DNA of 26,653 nt. Origin: Nitrospina sp. Its GTDB lineage: Bacteria; Nitrospinota; Nitrospinia; Nitrospinales; VA-1. Below are positions 8,432 through 17,050 of the stretch, one piece after another. The stretch covers positions 1 to 26,653 of the forward strand of contig JABJCF010000035.1 of the NCBI GenBank assembly GCA_018665625.1, in the 5' to 3' direction. Both the position numbers and the translations under genes were made by a program. Below the pieces are notes generated by a model. It saw nothing but the letters and a program-made list of their open reading frames with translations, did not search any database and had not been told where the DNA came from. Numbering within the stretch: position 1 is the first letter of the stretch; each line of letters begins with the position of its first letter.

Positions 8432-9499
8432 ATGTCAGGCAGCTCTTTCGGAAAACTGTTTAAAATTACCACTTGGGGAGAATCGCACGGGCAAGGTCTC
8501 GGAGTTGTTATCGAAGGTTGTCCTGCAGGATTGTCCATCAAGGAGTCAGAAATTCAACTGGAGCTCAATCGTCGCCGAACCGGGCAGAGCAAAGTTACAA
8601 CGACTCGTAAAGAAGGCGATAAAATTCAAATCATGTCCGGGGTGTTCAACGGTAAAACTACGGGAACTCCAATTTCCCTTCTCGTTGAGAACGAAGATGC
8701 TGATTCCTCCAAATATGAATTGATTAAAGACTTATACCGACCAGGCCATGCCGATTATACCTATGATATGAAATATGGTTTTCGCGACTATCGCGGCGGC
8801 GGAAGATCGAGCGCACGTGAAACTGTGGGCCGCGTTGCCGCAGGGGCCATCGCCAAAAAACTACTAGCCCGGGAAAAAATAAATATCATAGGTTTTACCC
8901 GGCAAATAGGACGCCATTCCGCGCAAACTATAGACTACAAGGAAATAGAAAATAATATTGTTCGGTGCCCCGATGCTAAAATAGCTGACAAAATGGTCAA
9001 CGCCATAATGCGGGCTCGAAAAAAAGGGGATTCTTTGGGTGGCGTTGTCGAAGTGATTGCCCAGGGAGTTCCAGCAGGATTAGGCGAACCGGTTTTTGAC
9101 CGATTGGACGCTGATCTCGCAAAGGCGGTAATGAGCATTCCTGCCGTTAAAGGTGTCGAGATTGGAGCTGGATTTCAATCTGCCACTATGTCAGGTTCTG
9201 AATGCAACGATGTTTTTATTATGAAAAACAAAAAGGTTGTTACAGCCACCAACAATGCCGGTGGCATTCTGGGAGGCATTTCAAACGGCATGGATATCAT
9301 TGTGAAACTTGTCGTCAAGCCCACTTCTTCCATCAACAAGGTGCAGGACACGATTACGCAAAAAGGTAAAAAAGCAGAAATCAGGGTAGAAGGCAGACAC
9401 GATCCCTGCGTTGCACCCAGAGCCGTCCCCATTGCAGAGGCTATGGTGGCAATAACCTTGATCGATCATTTATATAGAGCCAAATTCTCTCGACTTTAA
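8432..9499 (+). CDS. aroC: Chorismate synthase
   Basis: AroC makes chorismate from EPSP using reduced FMN, feeding PheA and TyrA encoded nearby. The 355 residues show GKLFKITTWGESHGQGLGVV at the N terminus, RRRTGQ, RPGHADYTYDMKYG, the flavin-binding RGGGRSSARETVGRVAAGA, and EGRHDPCVAPRAVPIAEAM near the end. All three family signatures are present. It begins 164 bases after the HU/IHF gene; the gap contains no further gene. Confidence 0.96.
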   Translation: MSGSSFGKLFKITTWGESHGQGLGVVIEGCPAGLSIKESEIQLELNRRRTGQSKVTTTRKEGDKIQIMSGVFNGKTTGTPISLLVENEDADSSKYELIKDLYRPGHADYTYDMKYGFRDYRGGGRSSARETVGRVAAGAIAKKLLAREKINIIGFTRQIGRHSAQTIDYKEIENNIVRCPDAKIADKMVNAIMRARKKGDSLGGVVEVIAQGVPAGLGEPVFDRLDADLAKAVMSIPAVKGVEIGAGFQSATMSGSECNDVFIMKNKKVVTATNNAGGILGGISNGMDIIVKLVVKPTSSINKVQDTITQKGKKAEIRVEGRHDPCVAPRAVPIAEAMVAITLIDHLYRAKFSRL

Positions 9500-9600
9500 G
9501 CACTCGGCGTGCGGCCAGTGTGCAATAACATCATTTAGTTAGAAATCATTATTTCGGCTTAACAAGCCATTGCAACTACCCTTGCGGTGAGCAGTCATTT

Positions 9601-10389
9601 ATGAAAGTCGGCTTTGTTCAAAACCATCCTGAATTTGGAAACGTTCAGGCCAACCTGGATCGCATCGAAGAAATGCTTGCTGGAAAAGTAGCGGATTTAT
9701 TCGTTCTGCCAGAGCTTTGTTCGACCGGGTACCGATTCAAAAACATGGATGAGGCTCATCAATATGCAGAGCTTGTTCCTGGGGGAATAACTACAAGCTT
9801 TCTCACCCATCTCGCAAAAAAGATCAATACCTATTTTATTGCAGGGTTGGTAGAGATAGATGACGACCGAATTTATAATTCTTCTGTCATTGTTGGGCCT
9901 GAGGGTTTCATCGGTCGCTACAGAAAGATTCACCTGTTTGATACCGAGAAGGCTTGTTTTCATTCTGGTACAGATGCCCCCCCGGTATTCGATCTAAACG
10001 GAGCGAAAGTTGGAGTTATGATCTGCTTCGATTGGCGTTTTCCTGAAACGGCTCGATCCCTTGCTTTAAAAGGCGCAGAAATCATCGCGCATCCTTCCAA
10101 CCTTGTCCTACAACATTGTCCGCAGGCCATGATCACGCGTTGTCTGGAAAACCGTGTATTTGCTATTACGGCTGATCGGGTGGGAGATGAGAGGCGAGTC
10201 CCGGGTGAACCTCTTCACTTTATTGGACAAAGCCAGGTGGTGGACCCAGATGGAAACATTTTAGTCCGCGCCTCCGAAACAGAAGAGGAAGTTCGTATTG
10301 TCGAAATCGATCTCGAAAAAGCCCGCGACAAATACCTCAATCCCAAAAACGAAATCTTCAAAGACCGGCGCTCTGATTTGTACCACTAG
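9601..10389 (+). CDS. Carbon-nitrogen hydrolase (nitrilase superfamily amidase)
   Basis: This 262-residue cytoplasmic amidase has the Glu-Lys-Cys triad of the nitrilase superfamily: Glu38 in VLPELCSTGY, Lys109 in GRYRKIHLF and Cys142 in VMICFDWRFPE. The length and single-domain form fit omega-amidase or NitN-like branches, but the substrate cannot be fixed. It starts ATG with GGTGAG ten bases upstream. The stop lies in a CTAGC context followed by a 13-base string that recurs in the tandem repeats near 12782 and 12883. Confidence 0.9.
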   Translation: MKVGFVQNHPEFGNVQANLDRIEEMLAGKVADLFVLPELCSTGYRFKNMDEAHQYAELVPGGITTSFLTHLAKKINTYFIAGLVEIDDDRIYNSSVIVGPEGFIGRYRKIHLFDTEKACFHSGTDAPPVFDLNGAKVGVMICFDWRFPETARSLALKGAEIIAHPSNLVLQHCPQAMITRCLENRVFAITADRVGDERRVPGEPLHFIGQSQVVDPDGNILVRASETEEEVRIVEIDLEKARDKYLNPKNEIFKDRRSDLYH

Positions 10390-10471
10390 CCGTGGAGGCA
10401 GTAGGTCTAATCCTTTAAAGCAAAACTATTATTGCTTTGCTTCGAACATATAATTTTTATATCCGTACTTC

Positions 10472-10506
10472 TTTCCTTCCCCCCTTAGGTCAAGGAGGGA
10501 AGGAAA
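10472..10506. repeat. Pyrimidine/purine palindrome between convergent genes
   Basis: A 15-base pyrimidine arm (10472-10486) pairs with a purine arm (10492-10506) with one mismatch and an AGGTC loop. It lies between the convergent nitrilase and collagen-like genes. No T-run follows in either direction, so it may be a repeat element or a factor-dependent terminator. Confidence 0.5.
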
Positions 10507-10515
10507 TCGGTCAAG

Positions 10516-11685
10516 TTACGGAACGGTAGGATCAGGAACCGCGATACCCGCTTGCCCAAACCACATACAACGAGCCGTCACCTTTATGGTTGTTGGAGAT
10601 GGATTTACTGCATTATCAAAGGGCTCAGTAAAACCACCCACATGCCATGTGTCCTCCTCAAATGGCTCATTGGCTAGAACCACAATGGTAGCCAGGTCGT
10701 TGTTGGGATCAGTGGAATATCCTCCAGATAGAAGTGCACTGCCTAACGGGCAGCCCACGAACTGGCTTGGAAATCCAGCCCGAAAATCACCTGAAATAGT
10801 TTTGCTCACATTAAACGCGCCGACCATAGAAGGAATAGTAACAATAAAATCGGAATCTCCGCTACCGTTCGTGAAGGCCAACTGATACATCCCAGCTGTT
10901 AGTAAGGGGACATGCGCTTTTATTTCAGTGCCTGTAGAAGAATCTATTGTCACTGGATTAGAATTAAAAGTCAGTCCACACGATGCTGCACAGGTAGTGA
11001 ACCCGGTACCATTGATTACAACCTCAATTGCGAAACCAGTTCCCGTGTCGATACCATTTCCTGTGAAAACGGCGGAAGTGATTTGAACCCCATCGGCACT
11101 GTCATTGCCACCTGCTGGGCCTGCGGGACCTTGTGGACCTTCGGCACCATCAACACCATTAGTTCCATCAGCACCTGCTGCACCTGTTGCGCCCGTTGCA
11201 CCAGCGGGACCTTGTGGACCTTCAGCACCATCAACACCGTTGGTTCCATCAACACCATTGGTTCCGTCAGCGCCGGCAGGACCCTGTTGCCCTGGCTCTC
11301 CCTGGTCACCCTTTGTGGGAATAGAAGGATCTAAATCCTGCAGCTTAATCGTTCCATCCAAAATCTTGGCGGAAGTGACAGCACCATTTTTAATTTTGCC
11401 CGTCCTTACTGAATCCTTAGCAAGTTTTCCGGCAGTAACAGCACCATTTTTAATTTTGCCTGTCCTTACTGAATCCTTAGCAAGTTTTCCAGCAGTAACA
11501 GCTTTACTTGCAAGCTTCGGAGTGGTGACTGCACCATTTACTATATCTCCTGTGTTAACCGTTTGTGCAAAGGCAATGCTACTGAAAGCGGAATTGTTTA
11601 ACACCAATCCAGCACCAAACTGAACAAACAGGAATAGGAAAATAAAACCAGCGACTAAAGTGGTTCGTTTAAAAACAGGTAACAT
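10516..11685 (-). CDS. Secreted collagen-like repeat protein
   Basis: The 389 residues begin with a signal peptide ending AFA at about residue 40. Next comes a low-complexity region with two copies of a 20-residue unit (GKLAKDSVRTGKIKNGAVTA, about 66-105). About 22 Gly-X-Y triplets follow (126-193) in QGPAGADGTNGVDG style. After these come an IPT/TIG-like beta domain (about 200-290) and a C-terminal domain with two Cys (near CPLG and ARCMW). The Gly-X-Y run predicts a trimeric stalk presenting the C-terminal domain outside the cell. AAGGAG lies about 7 bases before the ATG. Such genes expand by slippage and are often strain-variable. A role in adhesion or surface structure is a guess. Confidence 0.85.
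   Translation of the reverse strand: MLPVFKRTTLVAGFIFLFLFVQFGAGLVLNNSAFSSIAFAQTVNTGDIVNGAVTTPKLASKAVTAGKLAKDSVRTGKIKNGAVTAGKLAKDSVRTGKIKNGAVTSAKILDGTIKLQDLDPSIPTKGDQGEPGQQGPAGADGTNGVDGTNGVDGAEGPQGPAGATGATGAAGADGTNGVDGAEGPQGPAGPAGGNDSADGVQITSAVFTGNGIDTGTGFAIEVVINGTGFTTCAASCGLTFNSNPVTIDSSTGTEIKAHVPLLTAGMYQLAFTNGSGDSDFIVTIPSMVGAFNVSKTISGDFRAGFPSQFVGCPLGSALLSGGYSTDPNNDLATIVVLANEPFEEDTWHVGGFTEPFDNAVNPSPTTIKVTARCMWFGQAGIAVPDPTVP
11381..11500 (-). repeat. Two tandem 60-base repeats inside the collagen-like gene
   Basis: Bases 11381-11440 and 11441-11500 differ at only two positions and keep the reading frame, encoding the 20-residue unit. A second in-frame near-repeat with a period of about 81 bases lies in the Gly-X-Y part (11123 and 11204). 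Near identity suggests recent duplication. Confidence 0.9.
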
Positions 11686-12089
11686 GCATTTTCTCCTTAG
11701 ATAATTGTTGGTAGTGCTGTAGATAAAAAGGGTGTGATCTGTAACTGGGAATAAAAATAACTTTTTAATATGGTTTGAATGAAGGAAAGAAAAAAAGGGA
11801 GAATGCCTGACTAGCGAATTAAAGACTAAATACGCACTCTTCCCTGAGCTTCCGTTTGGGTTACGGACATGACATGACCAATAATTTCAATAACTTGATC
11901 ATTTTAATCCGGGATACTTTTAACACGCTGCCCTTATTAAAACAAGCCCTTAGTCGAATTTATCGGTTAAACATTACAAAAAAAATACTAATTCCCATAA
12001 CTCATTATATTTAATGGCTCTACTCGTTTCTATCTGAATTGAGATTGAATAAAAAAAATAAAAATAGTTTTCCACCGGGGTTAAAAAGA
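11686..12089. other. AT-rich intergenic stretch, no gene seen
   Basis: About 400 bases between the divergent collagen-like and DUF1566 genes have stop codons in all frames and no ORF with a ribosome site. It must hold the promoter of the collagen-like gene, but I could not pick one with confidence. Confidence 0.5.
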
Positions 12090-12136
12090 CAAATCAGTAA
12101 GTGCTGATTTGAAATAAGCCCATCATAGGTTAAAAT
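12090..12136 (+). promoter_or_regulatory. Putative promoter with overlapping dyad for the DUF1566 gene
   Basis: TTGAAA (12109-12114), 16 bases, TAAAAT (12131-12136) is a fair sigma70 match. An 8-bp inverted repeat, CAAATCAG (12090-12097) and CTGATTTG (12104-12111) with a 6-base spacer, ends inside the -35 box and looks like an operator for a dimeric regulator. Confidence 0.45.
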
Positions 12137-12161
12137 GCGGGTTCATTTAAAAAACCAATAC

Positions 12162-12192
12162 ATATCGGGTAGCTAATACCCGATGTTTTTTT
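12162..12192 (+). terminator. Terminator-like hairpin in the DUF1566 leader
   Basis: ATCGGGTA (12164-12171), loop GCTAA, and TACCCGAT (12177-12184) form an 8-bp stem, extended by two weak pairs and followed by seven T. The ribosome site GAGAGGA follows at once and the ATG is at 12204. It could end an upstream transcript or act as an attenuator. Confidence 0.6.
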
Positions 12193-12203
12193 GAGAGGAA
12201 AGC

Positions 12204-12632
12204 ATGGGCAACGAAAAATCACGATTTTTAAAAAGAGATAACGGAACGATATACGATTCAGTAACCAGTGTGACATGGATGGCCAATGACTCGTTTCTGG
12301 ATTTAGAAAAAGAAGTTTCTTACTCCGAAGCAGAAGAATATGCAAAAAAAACCAACGAGGGAAAAGTCGGTGGCTACAGCGATTGGCGCATACCCACCAT
12401 TCATGAAGCCTCTTCCATTTTTGATAAGGAAAAATTAAATAAAGATTCTAAAGGCGGCGATATATATTTGGATTCGGTGTTTCCGGCAGGGTCTGCAAAC
12501 TGCACATGGACTTCCTCAACGCGTGGCAAGGAAGCGCAGATAATGTTCTACGCCAACGGCTGTCCTTACTGGTACGAGAAAAACGATAAAACTATTTCAC
12601 ACGCTGTGCGTCTCGTTCGCCGCGACAACTAG
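12204..12632 (+). CDS. DUF1566 (Lcl_C-type) domain protein
   Basis: This 142-residue protein of unknown role has the fold signature of DUF1566: a Trp early (VTWMANDSF), GGYSDWRIPTIHEASSI (about 56-72), an aromatic WTSS segment and the terminal HAVRLVRR. No signal peptide is seen, unlike many secreted relatives, so it may be cytoplasmic. The gene stands alone behind a hairpin-bearing leader and ends in a CTAGC stop context. Domain recognition is good; function is unknown. Confidence 0.75.
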   Translation: MGNEKSRFLKRDNGTIYDSVTSVTWMANDSFLDLEKEVSYSEAEEYAKKTNEGKVGGYSDWRIPTIHEASSIFDKEKLNKDSKGGDIYLDSVFPAGSANCTWTSSTRGKEAQIMFYANGCPYWYEKNDKTISHAVRLVRRDN

Positions 12633-12750
12633 CCACTGGGCGTGGGGCCTGTAATATTTTCCCTTAGCTTTCGTGCCCGGCACGGGTAGCAGGGGTAAAC
12701 GGGGCAATGCCCGTAAAGCAGACAGGTTTTTTATGGCTTAAGAAAATTTT

Positions 12751-12949
12751 CCCCCCCTGACAAGGGGCCGGCCAGGCGGCCGGAGGCAGTAGGTTCATGC
12801 CGGTATAGCAAGAGAGACTATTGGGCCTTTAACTTTAGTCCTTTAAAATCTCCCCCCCCGACAAGGGGCCGGCCAGGCGGCCGGAGGCAGTAGGTTCATG
12901 CCGGTATAGCAAGAGAGACTATTGGGCCTTTAACTCTAGTCCTTAAAAT
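12751..12949. repeat. Tandem duplication of a GC-rich element, about 101-base period
   Basis: Copy 1 (12751-12849) and copy 2 (12852-12949) match almost base for base; I see a few substitutions and a one-T indel. Each copy starts with a C-run paired to AAGGGG and carries GGCCGGCC/GGCCGG strong-pairing sequence, then GGAGGCAGTAGGT. The rest of 12633-12977 has no gene, only further small hairpins such as the one near 12701. Confidence 0.9.
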
Positions 12950-12977
12950 TATCCTCCCCGTAAGGGAGAAGATTAAT

Positions 12978-13511
12978 TTATTCCCTAATTAGCTTAGGGT
13001 TATCCAGCATCAATCCAAATGCCGACACTTTTTCTTTTTGCACCGTCAAGGCTCGATACATTTCCTGGAAGGATTCCGTATCCAAAGTGTCGTCCATCAA
13101 TCGGTTGAGTTGTTCCGGGGTAATAGCACTCATGGAGTTTTCTGAAAACAAGGAAGTTCCTACTCCAGCCCAATGCGATGAAACAAATCCCTGATGCACT
13201 AAATGCGTAGTACCTAGAGAATATTTCCAGGCTTTTTTCATAAAATGCTGAGCCATATATGCAGGAACGCAACGACCAATCGCCACTATCCGGGAAGGGT
13301 TTTCAGCAGGATAAATAAATAAACCTACTTTGGTATCCCCCATCTCCGCAAATTCGCGGCGAATATTTCGATAGTCTTTTTCATATTTTTTTGAGAGCCA
13401 TGCTTCTACTTTTACCGGCTTATGGCTGATAGAAAGACAATCTTCTTTTGCGAACCCTATATTCGTTCCCAATAAAAAGATCAATGTCGCAAAACCTAAA
13501 ATTAATCTCAT
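12978..13511 (-). CDS. Secreted protein of unknown function, paralogue A
   Basis: I do not recognise this family. I choose the ATG at 13511 (177 residues) because AGGGA precedes it and a clean signal peptide of about 21 residues (ending GFA) follows; an upstream ATG at 13526 lacks a ribosome site. The mature part has two Cys, at 25 and 81 (the latter in IVAIGRCVP), a potential disulphide. It shares AQH..KKA, HW.GVG and a C-terminal Pro/Glu/Gln-Leu-Met segment with the next gene. The pair is tandem and similarly sized, so it came from duplication. Periplasmic location is predicted. Confidence 0.7.
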   Translation of the reverse strand: MRLILGFATLIFLLGTNIGFAKEDCLSISHKPVKVEAWLSKKYEKDYRNIRREFAEMGDTKVGLFIYPAENPSRIVAIGRCVPAYMAQHFMKKAWKYSLGTTHLVHQGFVSSHWAGVGTSLFSENSMSAITPEQLNRLMDDTLDTESFQEMYRALTVQKEKVSAFGLMLDNPKLIRE

Positions 13512-13553
13512 TTTCCCTGGCTCCATTTTTCAGAAACGGTAGGATTAAAATAA

Positions 13554-14135
13554 CTATTCCGGTTGTGCGGTTTTAACATTTGGAACCTGCAATCCAAAAA
13601 AGGGAGTCAACTTATTGGGGACTGACAATTTCCGGTAGAGCTTATGAAATTCTTCGCTGGAAAGAGCAGGGTCGAGCATTAGTTTGACCTGTTCCGCAGA
13701 AACAAGTTGCTGGGAAGGCTCGTCAAATATGGTGACTCCAACACCCATCCAATGGCCGTGAACAAACTGCTGCTGAACCAGGCTTTCAACTCCCGTGCTG
13801 TATTCCATAGCTTTTTTAATTACGTGTTGAGCAATATGCACAGGCACACATTTTCCGATAGCAATCACTTTTGAAGTTTCACCCATGGGATAAACTCTGA
13901 GAGCAGCCTTGGAGTTTCCCAATTCGGTAAACTCCTTAAAAATTGCTTTTCGTTGTTTGCGGAATTTTTTCGAAATATAGCCTTCAATTTTAATTCGCTT
14001 TTTATCCAAAGGTTGGCATTTTTCCTGCGCCTGAGCTGGGCCAGCTAAGAACAATCCCAGCATTATCAAGCAAGGAATTACCCGCTTTATTAGAATTTCA
14101 CTTAGAATCAAATTTTTAGTGTTTTTTTCAAGCAT
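13554..14135 (-). CDS. Secreted protein of unknown function, paralogue B
   Basis: This 193-residue homologue of the downstream gene has a longer, basic N terminus and a hydrophobic signal ending AQA near residue 36. Conserved features are Cys40 and Cys96 (in VIAIGKCVP), IAQHVIKKA and GHWMGVGV. I chose the ATG at 14135. A TTG at 14189 would extend it, but that stretch overlaps promoter-like sequence (TTGAAT, 17 bases, TATAGC). It is separated from paralogue A by about 40 bases and probably co-transcribed with it. Function is unknown. Confidence 0.7.
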   Translation of the reverse strand: MLEKNTKNLILSEILIKRVIPCLIMLGLFLAGPAQAQEKCQPLDKKRIKIEGYISKKFRKQRKAIFKEFTELGNSKAALRVYPMGETSKVIAIGKCVPVHIAQHVIKKAMEYSTGVESLVQQQFVHGHWMGVGVTIFDEPSQQLVSAEQVKLMLDPALSSEEFHKLYRKLSVPNKLTPFFGLQVPNVKTAQPE

Positions 14136-14244
14136 ATTCAAGGTCTTGTTTCTCCGGTTTAAGTGAAATCCTTTGCTATAATAAGCCAAGGTTAATTATT
14201 CAACGGTCAATTAAAGCTAGAGCTAGCAAGAGCACCAGCTATTC

Positions 14245-14487
14245 TCAATCCGTTTTCGTTTGATTTTTATCAATAAATTCTTCGGCACTTTGTTCACTTG
14301 AAAAATAATACTCTTTACCGTTGATTGTTTTTTTTATTGCCTCTGTTTTGGGAATGTACACACCGTTATTGGGGTCCTGAACCATTTCTGTTGGATTCGG
14401 CTCTTTGGAGCTCGATGAAGGAAAAATCAGGCGAGCAACAATGATGACGAAGATAACTGCAATTCCAAACAACGCTAGACGGGCCAT
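14245..14487 (-). CDS. Small membrane-anchored protein with a degenerate PP0621/YHS-like motif
   Basis: Starting at the ATG at 14487 gives 80 residues. An N-terminal transmembrane helix (about 3-20) is followed by a Ser/Pro linker, then DPNNGVYIPKTEAI and GKEYYFSSEQSAEEFIDKN. The second half resembles small metal-binding proteins that read DPxCGVYxP...YYFCSEEC, but every Cys is replaced by Asn or Ser. A longer reading to 14640 would overlap the divergent sigma-factor gene and is unlikely. Family resemblance is from memory and moderate. Confidence 0.6.
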   Translation of the reverse strand: MARLALFGIAVIFVIIVARLIFPSSSSKEPNPTEMVQDPNNGVYIPKTEAIKKTINGKEYYFSSEQSAEEFIDKNQTKTD

Positions 14488-14569
14488 ATATACATTGTAA
14501 AGATAAAGAGTTGCAGTTTCAACCTGCGAAAAGGCAACAAATTTAAGAGGAATCGATTTCTTTTCCACC

Positions 14570-15490
14570 ATGAACGATAAGCCAGAAAAAGTAAAAAGCA
14601 AAAAAGCATCCCTTGTGCCAGCAGTACGCCAAAAAGGCACGCTGGCTCCACCCGACCCTTTTAATGCCTATCTTCAGGAGGCAAAAAGGTACCCCTTGCT
14701 CACCGAAGAAGAAGAAAAGGAGCTTGCAATTCGTTTACGGGAAACTGGGGATGTCGACGCAGCTTACCAGCTGACAACCGCCAATTTGATGTTGGTTGTT
14801 AAAATCGCTATGACTTTCAAGCGAGAATGGCAAAATGTCATGGATCTGGTTCAGGAGGGCAATGTTGGTTTGATGAAAGCGGTCAAAAATTTTGATCCCT
14901 TTAGAGGGGTGCGACTGTCAGCCTATGCCACCTGGTGGATCAAGTCATATATATTAAAATATATTTTAGACAACTGGCGATTAGTACGTGTGGGAACCAC
15001 AAACTCAAGACGCAAATTACTTTTTAATCTGAAAAAAGAAAAAGAACGTTTGGAAAGGGAGGGATTCGATCCTTCCACCAAATTACTGGCAGAGCATTTC
15101 GGAGTCGATGAAGGTGAAATCATCGATGTAGAGGCCAGTATTGGCGCAGTCGATGTCTCAATGGACACACCGACCCGCCCGGACAGCACGATGACTCCAG
15201 CACAATCTTTAAGCGATGGGAAATCTCTTGAGAAAAGAGCCGAGATCGATCAGTTCCGGGAAATTCTTCAACAAAAAATTGAAAATTTTAAAACCGAATT
15301 AAATCCAGGTGAAATTGAACTATTAGATAAAAGAATACTCTCAGAATCGCCTCAGTCCTTACAGGAAATCGGAGATCAAAGAGGTGTGACACGCGAAGCG
15401 GTTCGACAAGCAGAACAACGATTACTAAAAAAATTCAAGATTTTTATTGTAGAAAAAATGCCGGAAGCGGCGGACTATTTTAATAATTGA
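14570..15490 (+). CDS. rpoH: RpoH-like (sigma32-type) RNA polymerase sigma factor
   Basis: This 306-residue sigma70-family factor probably controls heat-shock or general stress genes. Region 2 is clear: [19 protein letters not shown] (92-110) and [14 protein letters not shown] (115-128). [14 protein letters not shown] (147-160) matches the RpoH box that distinguishes sigma32 from the housekeeping factor. Region 4.2 contains [20 protein letters not shown]. No region 1.1 is present. It is divergent from the small membrane protein, and fumC starts 11 bases after its stop. Assignment to sigma32 rather than another group 3 factor is likely but not certain. Confidence 0.85.
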   Translation: MNDKPEKVKSKKASLVPAVRQKGTLAPPDPFNAYLQEAKRYPLLTEEEEKELAIRLRETGDVDAAYQLTTANLMLVVKIAMTFKREWQNVMDLVQEGNVGLMKAVKNFDPFRGVRLSAYATWWIKSYILKYILDNWRLVRVGTTNSRRKLLFNLKKEKERLEREGFDPSTKLLAEHFGVDEGEIIDVEASIGAVDVSMDTPTRPDSTMTPAQSLSDGKSLEKRAEIDQFREILQQKIENFKTELNPGEIELLDKRILSESPQSLQEIGDQRGVTREAVRQAEQRLLKKFKIFIVEKMPEAADYFNN

Positions 15491-15501
15491 GGAGGAGAAA
15501 A

Positions 15502-16890
15502 ATGGAGACCCGGACGGAAACGGACAGCATGGGGGAAATACAAGTTCCCTCAAATTGTTATTACGGCGCACAAACTGCGCGATCGCTGATCCACTTTGAT
15601 ATTGGCGCAGAAACCATGCCCCGGGAGCTCATTCGAGGAATGGGTATTCTTAAAAAGGCTTCTGCTATGGTAAATGCTGAACTTGGTTTGATGCCTGAAA
15701 ACATCAAAGACTTGATCGCCAAAGCCGCCGACGAAGTCATCGAAGGAAAGCTCGATGGACATTTCCCTTTACGGGTCTGGCAAACAGGAAGTGGCACGCA
15801 ATCAAACATGAACAGCAACGAAGTCATTGCCAACCGTGGCATTGAACTGGCCGGTGGAGTAATAGGTTCGAAAGACCCGGTTCATCCTAATGATCATGTG
15901 AATATGGGGCAATCTTCCAATGATACTTTTCCCACCGCGATGCATATCGCTGCGGTTGAAAGAATTCGTGATGCCCTGATTCCATCATTAACAACCCTCG
16001 CTGACTCGTTCAGACAAAAGACCACGGAATTTAAAGACATCATCAAAATTGGGCGCACGCATCTAATGGATGCGACACCTCTTACCCTGGGTCAGGAGTT
16101 CAGCGGGTACACCACACAGCTGGAATATGCATTGGACCGCATCAATGGTTGCATGCCGCGTATGTATCAGATTGCACTTGGAGGTACCGCAGTTGGAACG
16201 GGACTCAACTCGCATCGCGACTTCCCTGTAAAAGTTGCCAAACAAATTGCTGATATTACCGGCTGCCCGTTTGTAACGGCTCCCAACAAATTTGAATCGC
16301 TTGCAGCACACGATGCCATAGTCGAAACCAGCGGTATATTAAAAACCATTGCCTGTTCCCTAATGAAAATTGCCAACGACATTCGTTGGTTGGGTTCTGG
16401 GCCACGATGCGGTATTGGAGAAATCATTTTACCCGCCAACGAGCCTGGCAGCTCGATTATGCCCGGCAAGGTAAACCCAACACAGTCAGAAGCTATGACC
16501 ATGGTTGCGGCACAGGTGATTGGCAATGATACGGCCATCAATGTCGGCGGTTCCTCCGGCAACTTTGAGCTCAATGTATTCAAACCGGTGATGATCTATA
16601 ATTTACTGCAATCCATTCGACTGCTTGCCGACTCATGTCGATCCTTCAACGATCACTGCGTTGTCGGAATTGAGCCAAACAAAACTCAAATAGAAAAACA
16701 TCTCAACGGTTCTCTCATGTTAGTCACTGCACTCAACCCGCACATTGGTTATGACAATGCTGCAAAAGTTGCCAAAAAAGCATACCAGGAGAACACAACA
16801 CTAAAAGAAGCTGCGGTAGCTTTAGAATTATTAACAGCCGAGGAGTTTGATGAAAAAGTACGGCCTGAAAAAATGACTGGGCCGAAATAG
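15502..16890 (+). CDS. fumC: Class II fumarate hydratase
   Basis: FumC interconverts fumarate and malate in the TCA cycle, either direction, without an iron-sulphur cluster. From the ATG at 15502, behind GGAGGAG, it has 462 residues. It contains [55 protein letters not shown] and the catalytic loop signature [21 protein letters not shown] at 15487 in frame is discounted because it lies in the ribosome site. The start lies 11 bases after the sigma-factor stop, so read-through transcription is likely. Confidence 0.95.
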   Translation: METRTETDSMGEIQVPSNCYYGAQTARSLIHFDIGAETMPRELIRGMGILKKASAMVNAELGLMPENIKDLIAKAADEVIEGKLDGHFPLRVWQTGSGTQSNMNSNEVIANRGIELAGGVIGSKDPVHPNDHVNMGQSSNDTFPTAMHIAAVERIRDALIPSLTTLADSFRQKTTEFKDIIKIGRTHLMDATPLTLGQEFSGYTTQLEYALDRINGCMPRMYQIALGGTAVGTGLNSHRDFPVKVAKQIADITGCPFVTAPNKFESLAAHDAIVETSGILKTIACSLMKIANDIRWLGSGPRCGIGEIILPANEPGSSIMPGKVNPTQSEAMTMVAAQVIGNDTAINVGGSSGNFELNVFKPVMIYNLLQSIRLLADSCRSFNDHCVVGIEPNKTQIEKHLNGSLMLVTALNPHIGYDNAAKVAKKAYQENTTLKEAAVALELLTAEEFDEKVRPEKMTGPK

Positions 16891-16928
16891 AGGTAATTTA
16901 AAAAAGCGGGTAAACTCAGGAGGACTCC

Positions 16929-17009
16929 ATGTTTAGTTTTGAACACTTTATAGGAATGGTAGTCATGCTGGCAATAATACTCCCTATCATTTTTAAAAAG
17001 ATGTACTGA
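16929..17009 (+). CDS. 26-residue single-pass membrane micro-protein (predicted)
   Basis: An ATG behind a perfect AGGAGG (16918-16923, 5-base spacing) opens 26 codons: MFSFEHFIGMVVMLAIILPI, then IFKKMY and stop. The middle is one hydrophobic helix with a basic C-terminal end. It lies between fumC and the AsmA-like gene in the same direction. The ribosome site is among the best in the window, which supports real translation. Homology and role are unknown. Confidence 0.6.
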   Translation: MFSFEHFIGMVVMLAIILPIIFKKMY

Positions 17010-17050
17010 GTCTCATGAAAAACAGATTTAATCCTTAAAGAGGTTTTAAT

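Noticed and set aside
11105..11623. Proline-rich ORF on the plus strand opposite the collagen-like gene
   Set aside because: It is the antisense image of Gly-X-Y and Gly/Lys repeats, whose composition avoids stops; the minus-strand frame has signal peptide, ribosome site and domains.
12751..12949. CRISPR-like repeat
   Set aside because: Only two copies with almost no spacer and a 101-base period; no cas genes nearby.
14488..14640. N-terminal extension of the small membrane protein
   Set aside because: It would overlap the divergent sigma-factor start, and the ATG at 14487 gives a clean anchor helix.
15487..15501. TTG start for fumC
   Set aside because: It would place the ribosome site GGAGGAG inside the coding sequence; the ATG at 15502 has ideal spacing.
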